Assembly: GCA_949297415.1 (NCBI GenBank)
Contig: CASFSV010000042.1
Span: forward strand, 1-34,899
From: an uncultured Alphaproteobacteria bacterium
GTDB lineage: Bacteria; Pseudomonadota; Alphaproteobacteria; RF32; CAG-239
Direction of reading: 5' to 3'
DNA: 34,899 nucleotides
Shown here: piece after piece, positions 1-8,492 of the stretch
Position numbering within the stretch: the stretch's first letter is position 1
How the letters are laid out: every line of letters starts with the position of its first letter
The notes under the pieces: model-generated
What the model saw: only the letters and a program-made list of their open reading frames with translations
Databases searched by the model: none
Told to the model about the DNA's origin: nothing
Program-made: the position numbers and the translations under genes

Positions 1-134
1 GACTTAAATGACCCGTTTACGGGTAGATAGTAACAAATTGCGTCTGGCAGAATTATGGGTACCCCGTTCAGGGGAAGCCAGTGGTAAAGGCTTATAGCCG
101 CATATGAAGAACCCCGCGTTTTACGCGGGGGTAT
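1..134 (+). other. GC-rich structured RNA-like segment, possible right end of an IS200/IS605-type element
   Basis: Four hairpins are packed into this stretch: ACCCG/CGGGT with a TTTA loop (11-24), CCCC/GGGG (62-74), AAGCC/GGCTT (75-93) and a strong CCCCGCG/CGCGGGG stem with a TTTTA loop (112-130). It is much richer in GC than the flanking DNA. Such stacked hairpins ending in a TTTTA-looped stem are typical of the right end of IS200/IS605 elements, where a TnpB guide RNA (omega RNA) is also encoded. That identity is inferred; no TnpB residues can be recognised because the window starts here. It could instead be the 3' end of another structured small RNA. Confidence 0.35.
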
Positions 135-140
135 CTTTTT
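111..140 (+). terminator. strong rho-independent terminator
   Basis: A perfect 7-bp GC-only stem (CCCCGCG 112-118, CGCGGGG 124-130) with a TTTTA loop is followed by a T-run at 135-140. It ends whatever transcript enters from the left edge. Confidence 0.75.
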
Positions 141-181
141 TATGTTTGTGGCTTTTTTGCTGTGGCGATCTTGAAAGAATT

Positions 182-211
182 TTGACAGTGATTATATCTG
201 CAATGTATCGT
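182..211 (+). promoter_or_regulatory. candidate sigma-70-type promoter for the 235-546 gene
   Basis: TTGACA at 182-187 matches the -35 consensus exactly. The -10 element is weaker: TATCGT at 206-211 after an 18-bp spacer. The start codon of the next gene follows 24 bp later, behind a good GGAGGA ribosome site. Confidence 0.4.
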
Positions 212-234
212 TTTAATTTTGGAGGAAGTTGTAA

Positions 235-546
235 ATGAATAGATTGTTTATGGGGCTTCTGGCTGTGGCTGCATTGGCACTCATCGTGTCAAAGGCTATT
301 GCCGGCGCAAGCAATACGAATAATAATGCGGCAAATGCTGCTAATGCTGATAATGGGGGAGTGATGATTATCGAAACTTATTCGGCATCTTCGGTGACAA
401 TGCCTGATAATGCTAATGGAAATAATGATATGCAACCACTGCCCGGTGACCCAGGTGTTGAAGTTGCTCCTCTTGATTCTTCTGCCGCGCAGCCGATTAT
501 GGTAGAAGAAGATGTGCTGATTCAACAAACTGAGGACGGTGAGTAG
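235..546 (+). CDS. small exported Asn/Ala-rich protein, unknown function
   Basis: This 103-residue protein begins with a typical cleavable signal peptide: Met-Asn-Arg, a hydrophobic stretch (residues 5-19), then Ala-rich residues ending near Ala-Gly-Ala at 23-25. The mature part is low in complexity, with Asn/Ala-rich sequence at about 26-41, then Pro- and acidic-rich sequence. There is no cysteine, so it is not a lipoprotein, and no domain I recognise. The start is fixed by GGAGGAAG at 221-228 ahead of ATG. It seems to be monocistronic, with its own promoter and a terminator at 582-614. It is probably a small periplasmic or surface-associated disordered protein; its function is unknown. Confidence 0.7.
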   Translation: MNRLFMGLLAVAALALIVSKAIAGASNTNNNAANAANADNGGVMIIETYSASSVTMPDNANGNNDMQPLPGDPGVEVAPLDSSAAQPIMVEEDVLIQQTEDGE

Positions 547-557
547 TTTCCCTTCTT

Positions 558-571
558 TAAATACATCGTTT
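558..571 (+). repeat. single copy of 14-mer TAAATACATCGTTT
   Basis: Identical to the two tandem copies at 10517-10544. It lies between a stop codon and a terminator. Confidence 0.65.
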
Positions 572-581
572 AAACACCTTT

Positions 582-614
582 AAATACGCCGTTATTGTCA
601 ACGACGTATTTTTT
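582..614 (+). terminator. rho-independent terminator after the small exported protein
   Basis: A 12-bp stem with one mismatch (582-593 against 600-611), a 6-nt loop ATTGTC and a T-run to 614. The left arm begins TAAATAC, related to the 14-mer that precedes it at 558-571. Confidence 0.6.
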
Positions 615-642
615 GTTTATTCTTTGTTCATAATCTTTTAGC

Positions 643-648
643 TATACT
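643..648 (+). promoter_or_regulatory. candidate -10 element for the 675-1505 gene
   Basis: TATACT at 643-648 matches the -10 consensus at 5 of 6 positions; the -35 region is poor. Transcription would start near 655, after the TTG at 651 and before the ATG at 675, which supports the ATG as the true start. Confidence 0.35.
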
Positions 649-674
649 CTTTGGGTAACTGTAAGGAGAGGATT

Positions 675-1505
675 ATGAAGTTTGGATTATTTGTTTTCTG
701 TATGACGTTGGTGCCTTTGTTATCTTGGGCAGAAGGTGAAAAAATTGCAGTGCAGTCGATGAGTGAACTAGATGGAATGCCGCAAAGTGAGCTAATTGAT
801 TTACGTGAACAGAGCATGATTTATTCTGCTTTTTATAGTTATGATTATAAACCGAAAATTTTTGAACGTTATAACTCTAAAGAAAAATGGGTGGGGGATA
901 AATATAGCTGCTATCGAAATGAATTTTATGATGGAAAATCTGAGGCTAGTATTTGGTTGAAGAATCCTAATGTCCTAATTCATCCGGTGGCGGGGACTTT
1001 GCGCCATATGTTTTATGGTGATACAAATAATCCAGTGTTTTGTATGTATTCTCAACAACTGATGTTTAAACCTAAAAGTATTGTCTATAAAGAAGATAAA
1101 AAAGAAATTGTTGTGACGTATAAAGCATATAATATTTTATTGGGAATTGGTTCGCATACGTTTGGTGCTATTGATTTTTCTCTTTCTCCCATTAACGCAT
1201 ATGATGTCGGATTTAATTATATGAACTTAGCTAAAAGTTCTGGAGTGGCAACAGCGCGAGAATTGCGAGGAACGCCTTTGAAAATAGCTCAAGATAATGT
1301 TTTGCCTTTAAATGAGGATGTGACAGTTTGTAATCCTTGCTATACAAGTGGTTATGGGGTTTGTTCTTGTTATGTGAAAGATAAAGATGTTCAAATAGAG
1401 TTGAAGTCTAAAAATGCTGAATTGTTGTTTAAATTATGGCGTGATAAACCTAAATCTAAAGATGATGTGGCTGATTTTTATTATCGTATTCGCTTTGTTC
1501 CATGA
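675..1505 (+). CDS. exported Cys-containing protein of unknown function
   Basis: A 276-residue protein. The frame stays open upstream to a TTG at 651, but ATG 675 has AGGAG six bases before it and starts a clean signal peptide (hydrophobic residues 3-16, Trp-Ala-Glu near the cleavage site), so I use it. The mature protein is rich in Tyr, Lys and Asp and contains a cysteine cluster near residues 218-232 (CNPCYTSGYGVCSCY), with further single cysteines near 75 and 123. These could form periplasmic disulfides or bind a metal. No known family is recognised. It stands alone between two terminators and converges on rpsA. Confidence 0.7.
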   Translation: MKFGLFVFCMTLVPLLSWAEGEKIAVQSMSELDGMPQSELIDLREQSMIYSAFYSYDYKPKIFERYNSKEKWVGDKYSCYRNEFYDGKSEASIWLKNPNVLIHPVAGTLRHMFYGDTNNPVFCMYSQQLMFKPKSIVYKEDKKEIVVTYKAYNILLGIGSHTFGAIDFSLSPINAYDVGFNYMNLAKSSGVATARELRGTPLKIAQDNVLPLNEDVTVCNPCYTSGYGVCSCYVKDKDVQIELKSKNAELLFKLWRDKPKSKDDVADFYYRIRFVP

Positions 1506-1535
1506 TGTTTAAATACACTGTGTATTTGTATAAGA

Positions 1536-1566
1536 AAACACCTCGCACTTGTGTACGAGGTGTTTC
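1536..1566. terminator. bidirectional terminator between converging genes
   Basis: A perfect 10-bp stem (1536-1545 with 1556-1565) lies between the stop of the exported protein and the stop of rpsA. The T-tract is better in the rpsA direction (TTTTCTTA on the minus strand). A second small palindrome, AAATACAC-T-GTGTATTT, lies at 1511-1527. Confidence 0.65.
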
Positions 1567-1585
1567 TTGCGATTAAAGAAATAAA

Positions 1586-3268
1586 TTATTCTTTGCTTTT
1601 CAAAGCTTCGCCTAAAGCGTCACCTAAAGTAGAACCGGAAGCGTTTGAAGCAGAATATTCTTCAATAGCTTTCTTTTCTTCTTCAATCTCATAAGCTTTT
1701 ACAGAAACGCCTAATTTTGCGTTTTTGCGATCAACAGAAGTTAATTTTGCTTCCAAAATGTCACCTTCTTTGTAGCTTAATGGATCGTTGTTTTCTTTAG
1801 ACAAGTCTGCTTTTTTGATTGTGGCAGCAATGCCTTGAACAGTTACTTGAACACCTTTTTCATCAGCACCGGTTACGATTGCTTTTACAATGTCACCTTT
1901 TTTCAAAGATTCTAATGTCATTGCAACGTTGTTTTCAGACATTTGTTTAATGCCCAAGCTGATGCGTTCTTTTTCTACGTCAACATCAATGATTTTTGCT
2001 TCGATTGTTTGACCTTTGGTGTAATCTTTAACAGCTTCTTCGCCAGATTTTTCCCAAGAAATATCAGACAAGTGAATCATACCATCGATTTCGTCAGACA
2101 AACCAATGAACAAACCAAATTCGGTGATGTTTTTGATTTTGCCTTCAATTACAGAGCCTAATGGGTGTTCTTCAATGTATGTAGCCCATGGATTTGGTGT
2201 GCATTGTTTGATACCCAAGCTGATACGACGTTTTTCTGGATCAACTTCAAGAACTTTAACTTCAACTTCTTGAGATGTTGAAACGATTTTACCCGGATGT
2301 ACGTTCTTGCGTGTCCAGCTCATTTCTGATACGTGAACAAGACCTTCGATACCATCTTCGAGTTCAATAAATGCGCCGTAATCGGTGATGTTGGTTACTT
2401 TTCCTTTGTAGATTTCGCCTACTTTGTACTTGTCTGCAACAGCTTGCCATGGGTCGTTTTCTAATTGTTTCATACCAAGGCTGATACGTTGTGTATCTTC
2501 ATTGAATTTGATAACTTGTACTTTTACTGTTTGACCTAATGAAAGTACTTCTGCAGGATGATTGATTCTCTTCCAAGAAATGTCGGTAACGTGTAATAAA
2601 CCGTCAACACCGCCTAAATCAATGAATGCACCGTAATCTGTTAAGTTCTTAACGATACCTTCTAATACAGAGCCTTCTTTGATGTTGTCAATCAATTCAG
2701 CACGAGCAGATGCTCTGGTTTCTTCTAATACTACACGACGAGAAACAACGATGTTACCGCGTACTTTGTCCATCTTTAAGATTTGGAACGGTTGAGAAAT
2801 ACCCATTAAAGGTGTGATGTCTTTAATCGGGCGAATGTCAATTTGTGAACCAGGCAAGAAAGCAATTGCACCATTTAAATCAACAGTGAAGCCGCCTTTA
2901 ACACGACCGAAGATTACACCATTTACTCTTTCGTTGTTGTTCATCATCTTTTCAAGGTCTTGCCATACTTCTTCACGGCGTGCCTTTTCACGTGATAATA
3001 CGATGTTGCCGTCTTTGTCTTCGTATCTGTCTACTAATACTTCTACAACGTCGCCAACTTTTAATTCGTCATTTCTTCCGAATTCGCGAAGCGGAATGCG
3101 GCCTTCTGATTTCAAACCTACGTCAACAGTAGCGAAATCATCAGTTAAACGAATAATTGTTCCTTTCATAACTGTGCCAACAATACCCTTGTTGCCGAAT
3201 TGTTCATTTAACAATTCTTCAAAATTTTCAGTCATTTCAGGAATTTGAATTTCTGCAGTATTTGCCAT
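1586..3268 (-). CDS. rpsA: 30S ribosomal protein S1
   Basis: A 560-residue protein made of six consecutive S1 (OB-fold RNA-binding) domains. The repeated signatures GAFIDLGGVDGLLHVTDISW, GAFIELEDGIEGLVHVSEMSW-like and GLFIGLSDEIDGMIHLSDISW-like are plain to see, as are the linkers of the type RISLGIKQ. S1 sits on the 30S subunit and helps recruit and unfold mRNAs with weak Shine-Dalgarno sequences. The length is normal for proteobacterial S1. The start has no obvious Shine-Dalgarno sequence (only A/T before ATG), which is usual for rpsA and fits autogenous control. The common partners cmk upstream and ihfB downstream are absent here. Confidence 0.98.
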   Translation of the reverse strand: MANTAEIQIPEMTENFEELLNEQFGNKGIVGTVMKGTIIRLTDDFATVDVGLKSEGRIPLREFGRNDELKVGDVVEVLVDRYEDKDGNIVLSREKARREEVWQDLEKMMNNNERVNGVIFGRVKGGFTVDLNGAIAFLPGSQIDIRPIKDITPLMGISQPFQILKMDKVRGNIVVSRRVVLEETRASARAELIDNIKEGSVLEGIVKNLTDYGAFIDLGGVDGLLHVTDISWKRINHPAEVLSLGQTVKVQVIKFNEDTQRISLGMKQLENDPWQAVADKYKVGEIYKGKVTNITDYGAFIELEDGIEGLVHVSEMSWTRKNVHPGKIVSTSQEVEVKVLEVDPEKRRISLGIKQCTPNPWATYIEEHPLGSVIEGKIKNITEFGLFIGLSDEIDGMIHLSDISWEKSGEEAVKDYTKGQTIEAKIIDVDVEKERISLGIKQMSENNVAMTLESLKKGDIVKAIVTGADEKGVQVTVQGIAATIKKADLSKENNDPLSYKEGDILEAKLTSVDRKNAKLGVSVKAYEIEEEKKAIEEYSASNASGSTLGDALGEALKSKE

Positions 3269-3400
3269 TATTTTTTATTTTCAAAAAATGCCAGACCCTC
3301 ATATGAGGCGGACTTGTGCATATTAAAAACGCTTCTTTATGCTGCACCGCATAAAAGAATTGCCAGATTTTTAACTTTAAATATCTAAAAAGTCAAGAAA
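3269..3400 (-). promoter_or_regulatory. rpsA 5' leader with two hairpins
   Basis: On the rpsA mRNA side there are a 7-bp hairpin with loop TGCACC (3336-3355 in plus coordinates) and a perfect palindrome CCTCATATGAGG (3297-3308), with the heptamer TCTGGCA twice on the minus strand. A TTGACT box near 3396-3401 (minus strand) could be a -35. Structured leaders without a Shine-Dalgarno sequence are expected for self-regulated S1; the regulation itself is inferred. Confidence 0.4.
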
Positions 3401-3435
3401 ATTGTGTCGTAAAAAGCTGTGCGAGTGTTATTTTT

Positions 3436-4197
3436 TTAGACTTTGTAGGGGAGGCGTTTATATATGAAATCACTTAGAGCGTTGGGGAGAATGCTTCCGA
3501 GCCATACGGCAAACCTCATGGGCCACGGAAATGCTATCAAGCCAACATTTTTTTGTATTCGTTTTGCAATAATTTCTGCGGCTTTGTCCGCTTCCATAAA
3601 AAATGGCATCGGACAAGTGTTTTTATCAGTAATTCTTGAACGGACGAATCCGGGACAGATTGTGTTTATTTGTATGTTGTAAGGGAGCAAATTCAGACGC
3701 AACGCTTCGCCATAGGTTTTTATACACGCTTTTGTGGCGCTGTATGAGGGACAGGCTGGAAGTCCATGATAACCGGCAATGGATGCCGTGAGGGCGATAA
3801 TTTTGTCTTTATCTGTTCTTTTTTTATAATTTTCAATGGTTGGAGTGATTGTATTTATTACACCCATGACGTTTGTATTGAAAGTATTGAAAATGTTTTC
3901 AGGTGTTTCTTCTAATGTGGCGACACCGGCATTGGCAAATACTAGATTTAAAGGTGTTGATTTTTCTGCTGTGTTTATCCAATTTTCAACTTCTTCTTTA
4001 TTTGTGATATCGATAATTTTCGCGTTGATTTTGGCTTTTCCGAGTTCTTGACAGGCTTTTTGGACATTGTTTAGTCTTTGTTCGTTGCGGCCGCAGATAT
4101 AGATATTTTCTGTTTCTGGTTGTTTTGCGTAATACAATGCTAAGGCTTCTCCAATTCCAGAAGATGCACCTGTAATCAAAATATTTTTTATAATCAT
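3436..4197 (-). CDS. short-chain dehydrogenase/reductase (SDR family)
   Basis: A 253-residue classical SDR. The Rossmann nucleotide-binding motif TGASSGIG is at residues 9-16, the NAG motif is in the middle of the protein (FANAGVA), and the catalytic Tyr-x3-Lys appears as SYSATK. The catalytic Ser is in the preceding TASIAGYHG strand. The length is normal. The substrate cannot be told from sequence; the RNEQRL segment after strand 2 resembles NADP-preferring enzymes of the YdfG/DltE type. It has an AAGG ribosome site eight bases before ATG and is transcribed alone, divergent from gmk. Confidence 0.9.
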   Translation of the reverse strand: MIIKNILITGASSGIGEALALYYAKQPETENIYICGRNEQRLNNVQKACQELGKAKINAKIIDITNKEEVENWINTAEKSTPLNLVFANAGVATLEETPENIFNTFNTNVMGVINTITPTIENYKKRTDKDKIIALTASIAGYHGLPACPSYSATKACIKTYGEALRLNLLPYNIQINTICPGFVRSRITDKNTCPMPFFMEADKAAEIIAKRIQKNVGLIAFPWPMRFAVWLGSILPNALSDFIYKRLPYKV

Positions 4198-4293
4198 GGT
4201 ATAATCCTTTAAATAAAACTTTATTTATGTGTTTTATCATATATATTAGTTTTTAAGAAATGTAAAAGATTAGAAAAAATTATGAGGTTGTTT

Positions 4294-4941
4294 ATGACTG
4301 ATAGTATTTGTAGAAACAAAAGAAAAGGTACCATGTTTATTTTTTCTGCTCCGAGTGGTGGTGGAAAAAGTTCTGTTATTAAAGAAATATTGAAAAAATT
4401 AGAGGATATTCAACTCTCTGTTTCTGTTACAACACGTCAACCTCGCGAAGGAGAAGTTGATGGGAAAGACTATTACTTTATTTCAGAAGAGGAGTTTGCT
4501 AAGTTAATTAAAAATAATGATTTGTATGAATATGTTAATTCTGATTTTGGACCAAAATACGGTACACCTAAATCACTTGTGGATAAACTTTTAAATCAGG
4601 GCAAAGATGTCATTTTAGATTTGGATTATTGGGGGGTGCAAAATTTAAGAAAATTAGCAGGCGAACGGGTTAAAGCAATAGCTTTACTTCCACCGTCTAT
4701 GCGGGTGTTAAAAGAAAGATTGGTTAATCGAGGAACTGATGCTGATGAAGTTGTTGAGCGACGGATGAGTATGGCTGAAAAAAGAATTAGAGAATCGCAA
4801 TTTTATGATTATGTGGTTATGAATGATGATTTGGATAAAGCTGCAGATGAAGCTATTTCTATTATTAAAGCCACTCGAGTTGAAAGAAAAAATATTTGCG
4901 AATTGGAAGAACTCATTAATCAAATTGTGGAAAATAAATAA
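4294..4941 (+). CDS. gmk: guanylate kinase
   Basis: Phosphorylates GMP to GDP using ATP. The P-loop APSGGGKSS, the GMP-binding stretch SVTTRQPREGEVDGKDY, and the lid region (RLVNRGTDADEVVERR) are all present. An in-frame ATG at 4282 would give 219 residues, but that ATG overlaps the Shine-Dalgarno GAGG (4284-4287), which is correctly placed for ATG 4294 (215 residues), so I use the latter. The stop codon is followed directly by the cysK start, suggesting a gmk-cysK-lptG operon with translational coupling. Confidence 0.95.
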   Translation: MTDSICRNKRKGTMFIFSAPSGGGKSSVIKEILKKLEDIQLSVSVTTRQPREGEVDGKDYYFISEEEFAKLIKNNDLYEYVNSDFGPKYGTPKSLVDKLLNQGKDVILDLDYWGVQNLRKLAGERVKAIALLPPSMRVLKERLVNRGTDADEVVERRMSMAEKRIRESQFYDYVVMNDDLDKAADEAISIIKATRVERKNICELEELINQIVENK

Positions 4942-5865
4942 ATGACTAAAATTTATAATTCAATTGTTGAAATGGTAGGGCATACGCCTTTATTACGTTT
5001 AGGTAATCTTACAACGAAATTTAAATTAAATGCAGAGATTTTAGCAAAGTGCGAAATGTATAATCCGCTTTTTTCTGCAAAAGATAGAGTAGCTTTATCA
5101 ATGATTCAAAAACAGGAAAAATTGGGCGTAACCGATGATACGGTTTTTGTTGAAGCAACTTCAGGTAATACGGGAATCGCATTGGCTGCAATATGTGCGG
5201 CAAAAGGGTATAAATTGATTATTGTTATGCCAGAGAATATGTCACAAGAGCGTATATCTTTGATGCGTCATTTAGGAGCCGAAGTTATTTTGACGCAAGC
5301 AGAAGATGGTATGAGTGGTGCAATTCATAAGGCCGAAATTTTGAAAGAACGTAATCCTAATGTGGTTATCTTAAATCAGTTTGAAAATAAGGCTAATCCT
5401 GATGCTCATAGAATGGGGACGGCTATGGAAATTTTAGAGGATACAGGAGGCGATTTTGATGCGGTTGTTATTAGTGTTGGTACTTCAGGTACTTTGACAG
5501 GTGTTGCTTCTGTTTTGAGAACCTATAATCAAGATTTGTTTGTTGCTGCAGTTGAACCTGCTAGCAGTGCAGTCTTAAGTGGTGAAATGGCTGGAACTCA
5601 TAAAATTCAGGGAATCGGAGCTGGTTTTATTCCCAAATTATATGATAAAAATTTGGTTGACGAAATTATTAAAATTAGTGATGATGAGGCTATTGAAATG
5701 GCTAAAGTTGTAGCTAGAGCAGAGGGGTTACCTATTGGTATTTCCGGAGGAGCTGCGATTGCTGCGGCTGTTGAATTAGCAAAAAGAGAGAATTTTTTAA
5801 ATAAACGTTTGGTCGTTGTGTTGCCCGACAGTATTGAGCGTTACTTATCGACAGGTTATTTTTAG
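4942..5865 (+). CDS. cysK: cysteine synthase (O-acetylserine sulfhydrylase)
   Basis: A 307-residue PLP enzyme making L-cysteine from O-acetylserine and sulfide. The PLP lysine is K47 in NPLFSAKDR, with the substrate loop EATSGNTGIALA near residue 73, the phosphate-binding GTSGTLTG near 178, and the HKIQGIGAGF motif typical of CysK. The usual SVKDR is SAKDR here. The start ATG abuts the gmk stop with no spacer. The CysK label is favoured over CysM by the HKIQGIGAGFIP motif and the length; cystathionine beta-synthase-like activity cannot be excluded. Confidence 0.93.
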   Translation: MTKIYNSIVEMVGHTPLLRLGNLTTKFKLNAEILAKCEMYNPLFSAKDRVALSMIQKQEKLGVTDDTVFVEATSGNTGIALAAICAAKGYKLIIVMPENMSQERISLMRHLGAEVILTQAEDGMSGAIHKAEILKERNPNVVILNQFENKANPDAHRMGTAMEILEDTGGDFDAVVISVGTSGTLTGVASVLRTYNQDLFVAAVEPASSAVLSGEMAGTHKIQGIGAGFIPKLYDKNLVDEIIKISDDEAIEMAKVVARAEGLPIGISGGAAIAAAVELAKRENFLNKRLVVVLPDSIERYLSTGYF

Positions 5866-5877
5866 GATTTTTAGACC

Positions 5878-6984
5878 ATGATGAAACCAAATTCAATTTT
5901 AGGTTCTTACCTTATTAAACAGACGATATTGAACTTTTTGTTTGTTTTAGGGGTTATTTGCGCTATTATCATGATGTTTGATATGATTGAGATTTTGCGT
6001 AGAACGTCCGGACGTTATGATGCGTCTGTCGGCTTTTTGTTGCAATATGTTATTGCTAAATTACCGGAGACAGTGGATAAGGTTGTGCCTTTTATTGTAA
6101 TGGTTTCAGCAATGATTGCTTTTTGGCGTTTGAGTAAAAGTAACGAGTTTGTGATTATTCGGGCTACAGGGGTGTCTATTTGGGGGGTGTTGTCGCCTGT
6201 TTTATTAGCTGTTTTTGGTATAGGTGTTTTTTGGGTGGCTGTTCTTAATCCCATTTCTGCTAAATTATTTGAACTAAGAGAGACGATGTCGTATCGTTTG
6301 TCTACGGATAATCCGAATGCTATGTTGTTTTCAAATAAAGGACTATGGATACGCGAGGGTAAAAGCGATGGAACCGTGGCTATTCTTAATGCTGGTAATT
6401 TAAATTTACAAGATGGGGTGCTGTGGTTAAGAGATATAAGTATTATTGAAGTTGATGATAAAACACAAGTTAAGCGTCGTATAGAAGCTTTTGTGGCAAC
6501 ACTCGAAGATGGTGATTTAAATTTGCGTGATGTTCGTATTTATAAAGCTGGTCAACAAGCAGAGATTTTGAATAGTCTTAAGTATCCGACAGAAATGAAT
6601 ATTCAAAGAATTAAAGATAATTTTGTTGATCCGGAAGCTATTTCTTTTTGGAATTTGCCTGATACAATTGAATTTTATGAAACTTCAGGCTTTTCTGTGC
6701 AACGGTATAAAATGAGGTATTTAAGTTTAATTGCTTTACCTTTTTTCCTTATGGCGATGGTTTTGGTTGCAGGAATTTTCTCATTGAAAGCAAGTCAACG
6801 TCAGGGCGGAGTCTTGTTGATGATTGTGTCTGGTATTGCAACAGGTTTTACTGTTTATTTTACCTCTCAAGTTGTTTCGGCTTTTGGAATTAATGCTTAT
6901 GTTCCGGTCTGGTTTGCTGTTTGGGCTCCTGCTATTATTGTTGCTTCAATTAGTATCTCTGTCTATTTACATAAAGAAGAGTAG
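5878..6984 (+). CDS. lptG: LPS export ABC transporter permease, LptF/LptG family
   Basis: A 368-residue YjgP/YjgQ-family permease. Three transmembrane helices lie at the N-terminus (about 15-35, 60-80, 100-125) and three at the C-terminus (about 280-300, 308-330, 335-362), with a periplasmic beta-jellyroll domain between. It extracts lipopolysaccharide from the inner membrane with LptB and LptC. The early sequence MIEILRRTS and the loop after helix 2 (WRLSKSNEFVIIRATGVS) are more like LptG than LptF. The partner permease, usually adjacent in alphaproteobacteria, is not in this window. It starts 12 bases after the cysK stop, with AGGA about ten bases before ATG 5878. Confidence 0.88.
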   Translation: MMKPNSILGSYLIKQTILNFLFVLGVICAIIMMFDMIEILRRTSGRYDASVGFLLQYVIAKLPETVDKVVPFIVMVSAMIAFWRLSKSNEFVIIRATGVSIWGVLSPVLLAVFGIGVFWVAVLNPISAKLFELRETMSYRLSTDNPNAMLFSNKGLWIREGKSDGTVAILNAGNLNLQDGVLWLRDISIIEVDDKTQVKRRIEAFVATLEDGDLNLRDVRIYKAGQQAEILNSLKYPTEMNIQRIKDNFVDPEAISFWNLPDTIEFYETSGFSVQRYKMRYLSLIALPFFLMAMVLVAGIFSLKASQRQGGVLLMIVSGIATGFTVYFTSQVVSAFGINAYVPVWFAVWAPAIIVASISISVYLHKEE

Positions 6985-6987
6985 GGC

Positions 6988-7425
6988 TTATTGGAACAAA
7001 GAGATTATTTCTGGGGAAATTTTACATGGACGCATATTTTCTAAGCTTAGAAATACCAAAGTTATGGATATTTCACATAAGATATTTTCTCCACGATAAA
7101 GCTTTTGTTCCATTTTTAATGAAACACCTTTGATTTCAGTTACTTTGCAGGTGATGTTTAAAGCATCGTCTAATTTTGCTGGTGATTTATAGCTGATGGT
7201 GCAATCACGTACAACAAAGCCTTTCCCTTCTTTTTTGAGCATTTCGTCTTGGTTTATTCCTAAATGACGTAGAAATTCAGAGCGAGCTCTTTCGGCATAT
7301 TTTAGATAGTTTGCGTAATATACAATTCCACCGGCATCTGTATCTTCGTAATAAATTCGTATAGGAAATGAAAATGTTTTATCTTCAAATAGTGTTCCTT
7401 TAATTGTTTCTGTGGTGTATGTCAT
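6988..7425 (-). CDS. ybgC: YbgC-type acyl-CoA thioesterase
   Basis: A 145-residue hotdog-fold thioesterase. The YbgC signature is clear: IRIYYEDTDAGGIVYYANYLKY-type sequence with the catalytic Asp in DTDAGG, followed by AERARSEFLR. It is normally the first gene of the tol-pal locus and often follows ruvB; here ruvB lies just upstream (stop at 7430), and the ybgC Shine-Dalgarno sequence AGGGA lies within the last ruvB codons. The tolQRAB-pal genes do not follow: lptG converges three bases away. It probably acts on acyl-CoA or acyl-ACP near the membrane. Confidence 0.92.
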   Translation of the reverse strand: MTYTTETIKGTLFEDKTFSFPIRIYYEDTDAGGIVYYANYLKYAERARSEFLRHLGINQDEMLKKEGKGFVVRDCTISYKSPAKLDDALNITCKVTEIKGVSLKMEQKLYRGENILCEISITLVFLSLENMRPCKISPEIISLFQ

Positions 7426-7429
7426 TTTT

Positions 7430-8491
7430 TTAAATCCCTAAATCATCCATGAAACTAAATTGGTTGTTGTTATTTTTGAATTTACTGATGCCTAAATATT
7501 TACATCCTTGTTCAGATAAAACACGTCCTCTAGGTGTGCGTTGTAAAAATCCGAGTTTTAATAAATATGGCTCAATAACTTCTTCAATTGTATCGCGTTC
7601 TTCTGATAAAGCGGCTGCTAGTGTATCGGCACCAACAGGACCTCCTCCGTAGTTCTTAGCAATACAATTTAAATATCTGCGGTCAAATTCGTCCAAACCA
7701 TAGGCATCAACATCAAGTAATCTCAGTGCTTTGTCTGCTATTGCCGAATCTATTTCTACATTGCCGGCGACAGCTCCAAAATCACGAACTCTTTTTAGTA
7801 AACGGCCGGCGATACGAGGTGTACCGCGTGAACGTTTTGCTATTTCCATTGCACCATCGTTTGATATAGGCATATTTAATAAACGAGCGCCTCTTAAAAC
7901 TATTTTTTGTAAATCTTCATTATTGTAAAAATCCATACGCAGCGGAATACCGAAACGTTCTCTTAATGGAGTGGAAACTAAGCCGGAACGAGTGGTGGCG
8001 CCAACCAAAGTAAATGGTTGTAAATCTATTTTTACCGAACGAGCGGAAGGACCTTCGCCAATGATAATGTCTAGTTGAAAATCTTCCATTGCTGAATATA
8101 AAACTTCTTCTATCGCAGGATTGAGACGATGTATTTCATCAATGAATAAAACATCTCTTGCTTCCAGATTTGTTAAAATTGCAGCTAAATCTCCAGATTT
8201 TGTTATCATGGGGGCGGATGTTGCCTTAAATCCGACGCCAAGCTCTTTTGATATGATGTTAGATAAAGTTGTTTTGCCTAGTCCCGGTGGTCCATAGAGT
8301 AAGACATGATCTAGAACCTCTCCCCGACTTTTGGCGGATTGAATAAATACCTTAAGGTTTTGACATACTTTTTCTTGACCGACAAATTCATCTAGTGTTG
8401 AGGGGCGTAAATTTATGGCTGCTGGAGAATTGCTTTCATCTGTTGAGAGCTTTTGTGCGCTAACAATTCTTTCTTTTTCGTCTGATAGCAT
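7430..8491 (-). CDS. ruvB: Holliday junction branch migration helicase RuvB
   Basis: A 353-residue AAA+ motor that works with RuvA. Walker A is in [16 protein letters not shown], Walker B in [16 protein letters not shown], sensor 1 in [20 protein letters not shown] with the arginine finger, and the C-terminal winged-helix domain is complete (RTPRGRVLS). The length is normal. Only one base separates it from the ruvA stop, so the two are translated together. Confidence 0.98.
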   Translation of the reverse strand: MLSDEKERIVSAQKLSTDESNSPAAINLRPSTLDEFVGQEKVCQNLKVFIQSAKSRGEVLDHVLLYGPPGLGKTTLSNIISKELGVGFKATSAPMITKSGDLAAILTNLEARDVLFIDEIHRLNPAIEEVLYSAMEDFQLDIIIGEGPSARSVKIDLQPFTLVGATTRSGLVSTPLRERFGIPLRMDFYNNEDLQKIVLRGARLLNMPISNDGAMEIAKRSRGTPRIAGRLLKRVRDFGAVAGNVEIDSAIADKALRLLDVDAYGLDEFDRRYLNCIAKNYGGGPVGADTLAAALSEERDTIEEVIEPYLLKLGFLQRTPRGRVLSEQGCKYLGISKFKNNNNQFSFMDDLGI

Positions 8492-8492
8492 A

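Noticed and set aside
8..103. Open plus-strand frame of 31 codons (ATG at 8, stop at 101-103 region) that might be a TnpB C-terminus.
   Set aside because: It starts right after an in-frame TAA, shows no TnpB zinc-ribbon residues and overlaps strong RNA hairpins; structure explains it better than coding.
1511..1527. Palindrome AAATACACTGTGTATTT as a regulator operator.
   Set aside because: It lies between two converging stop codons next to a terminator, where an operator is unlikely; probably part of the 3' end structure.
2814..3248. 144-codon plus-strand frame opposite rpsA.
   Set aside because: It is the antisense shadow of a highly conserved S1 coding region, with no ribosome site and no recognisable protein.
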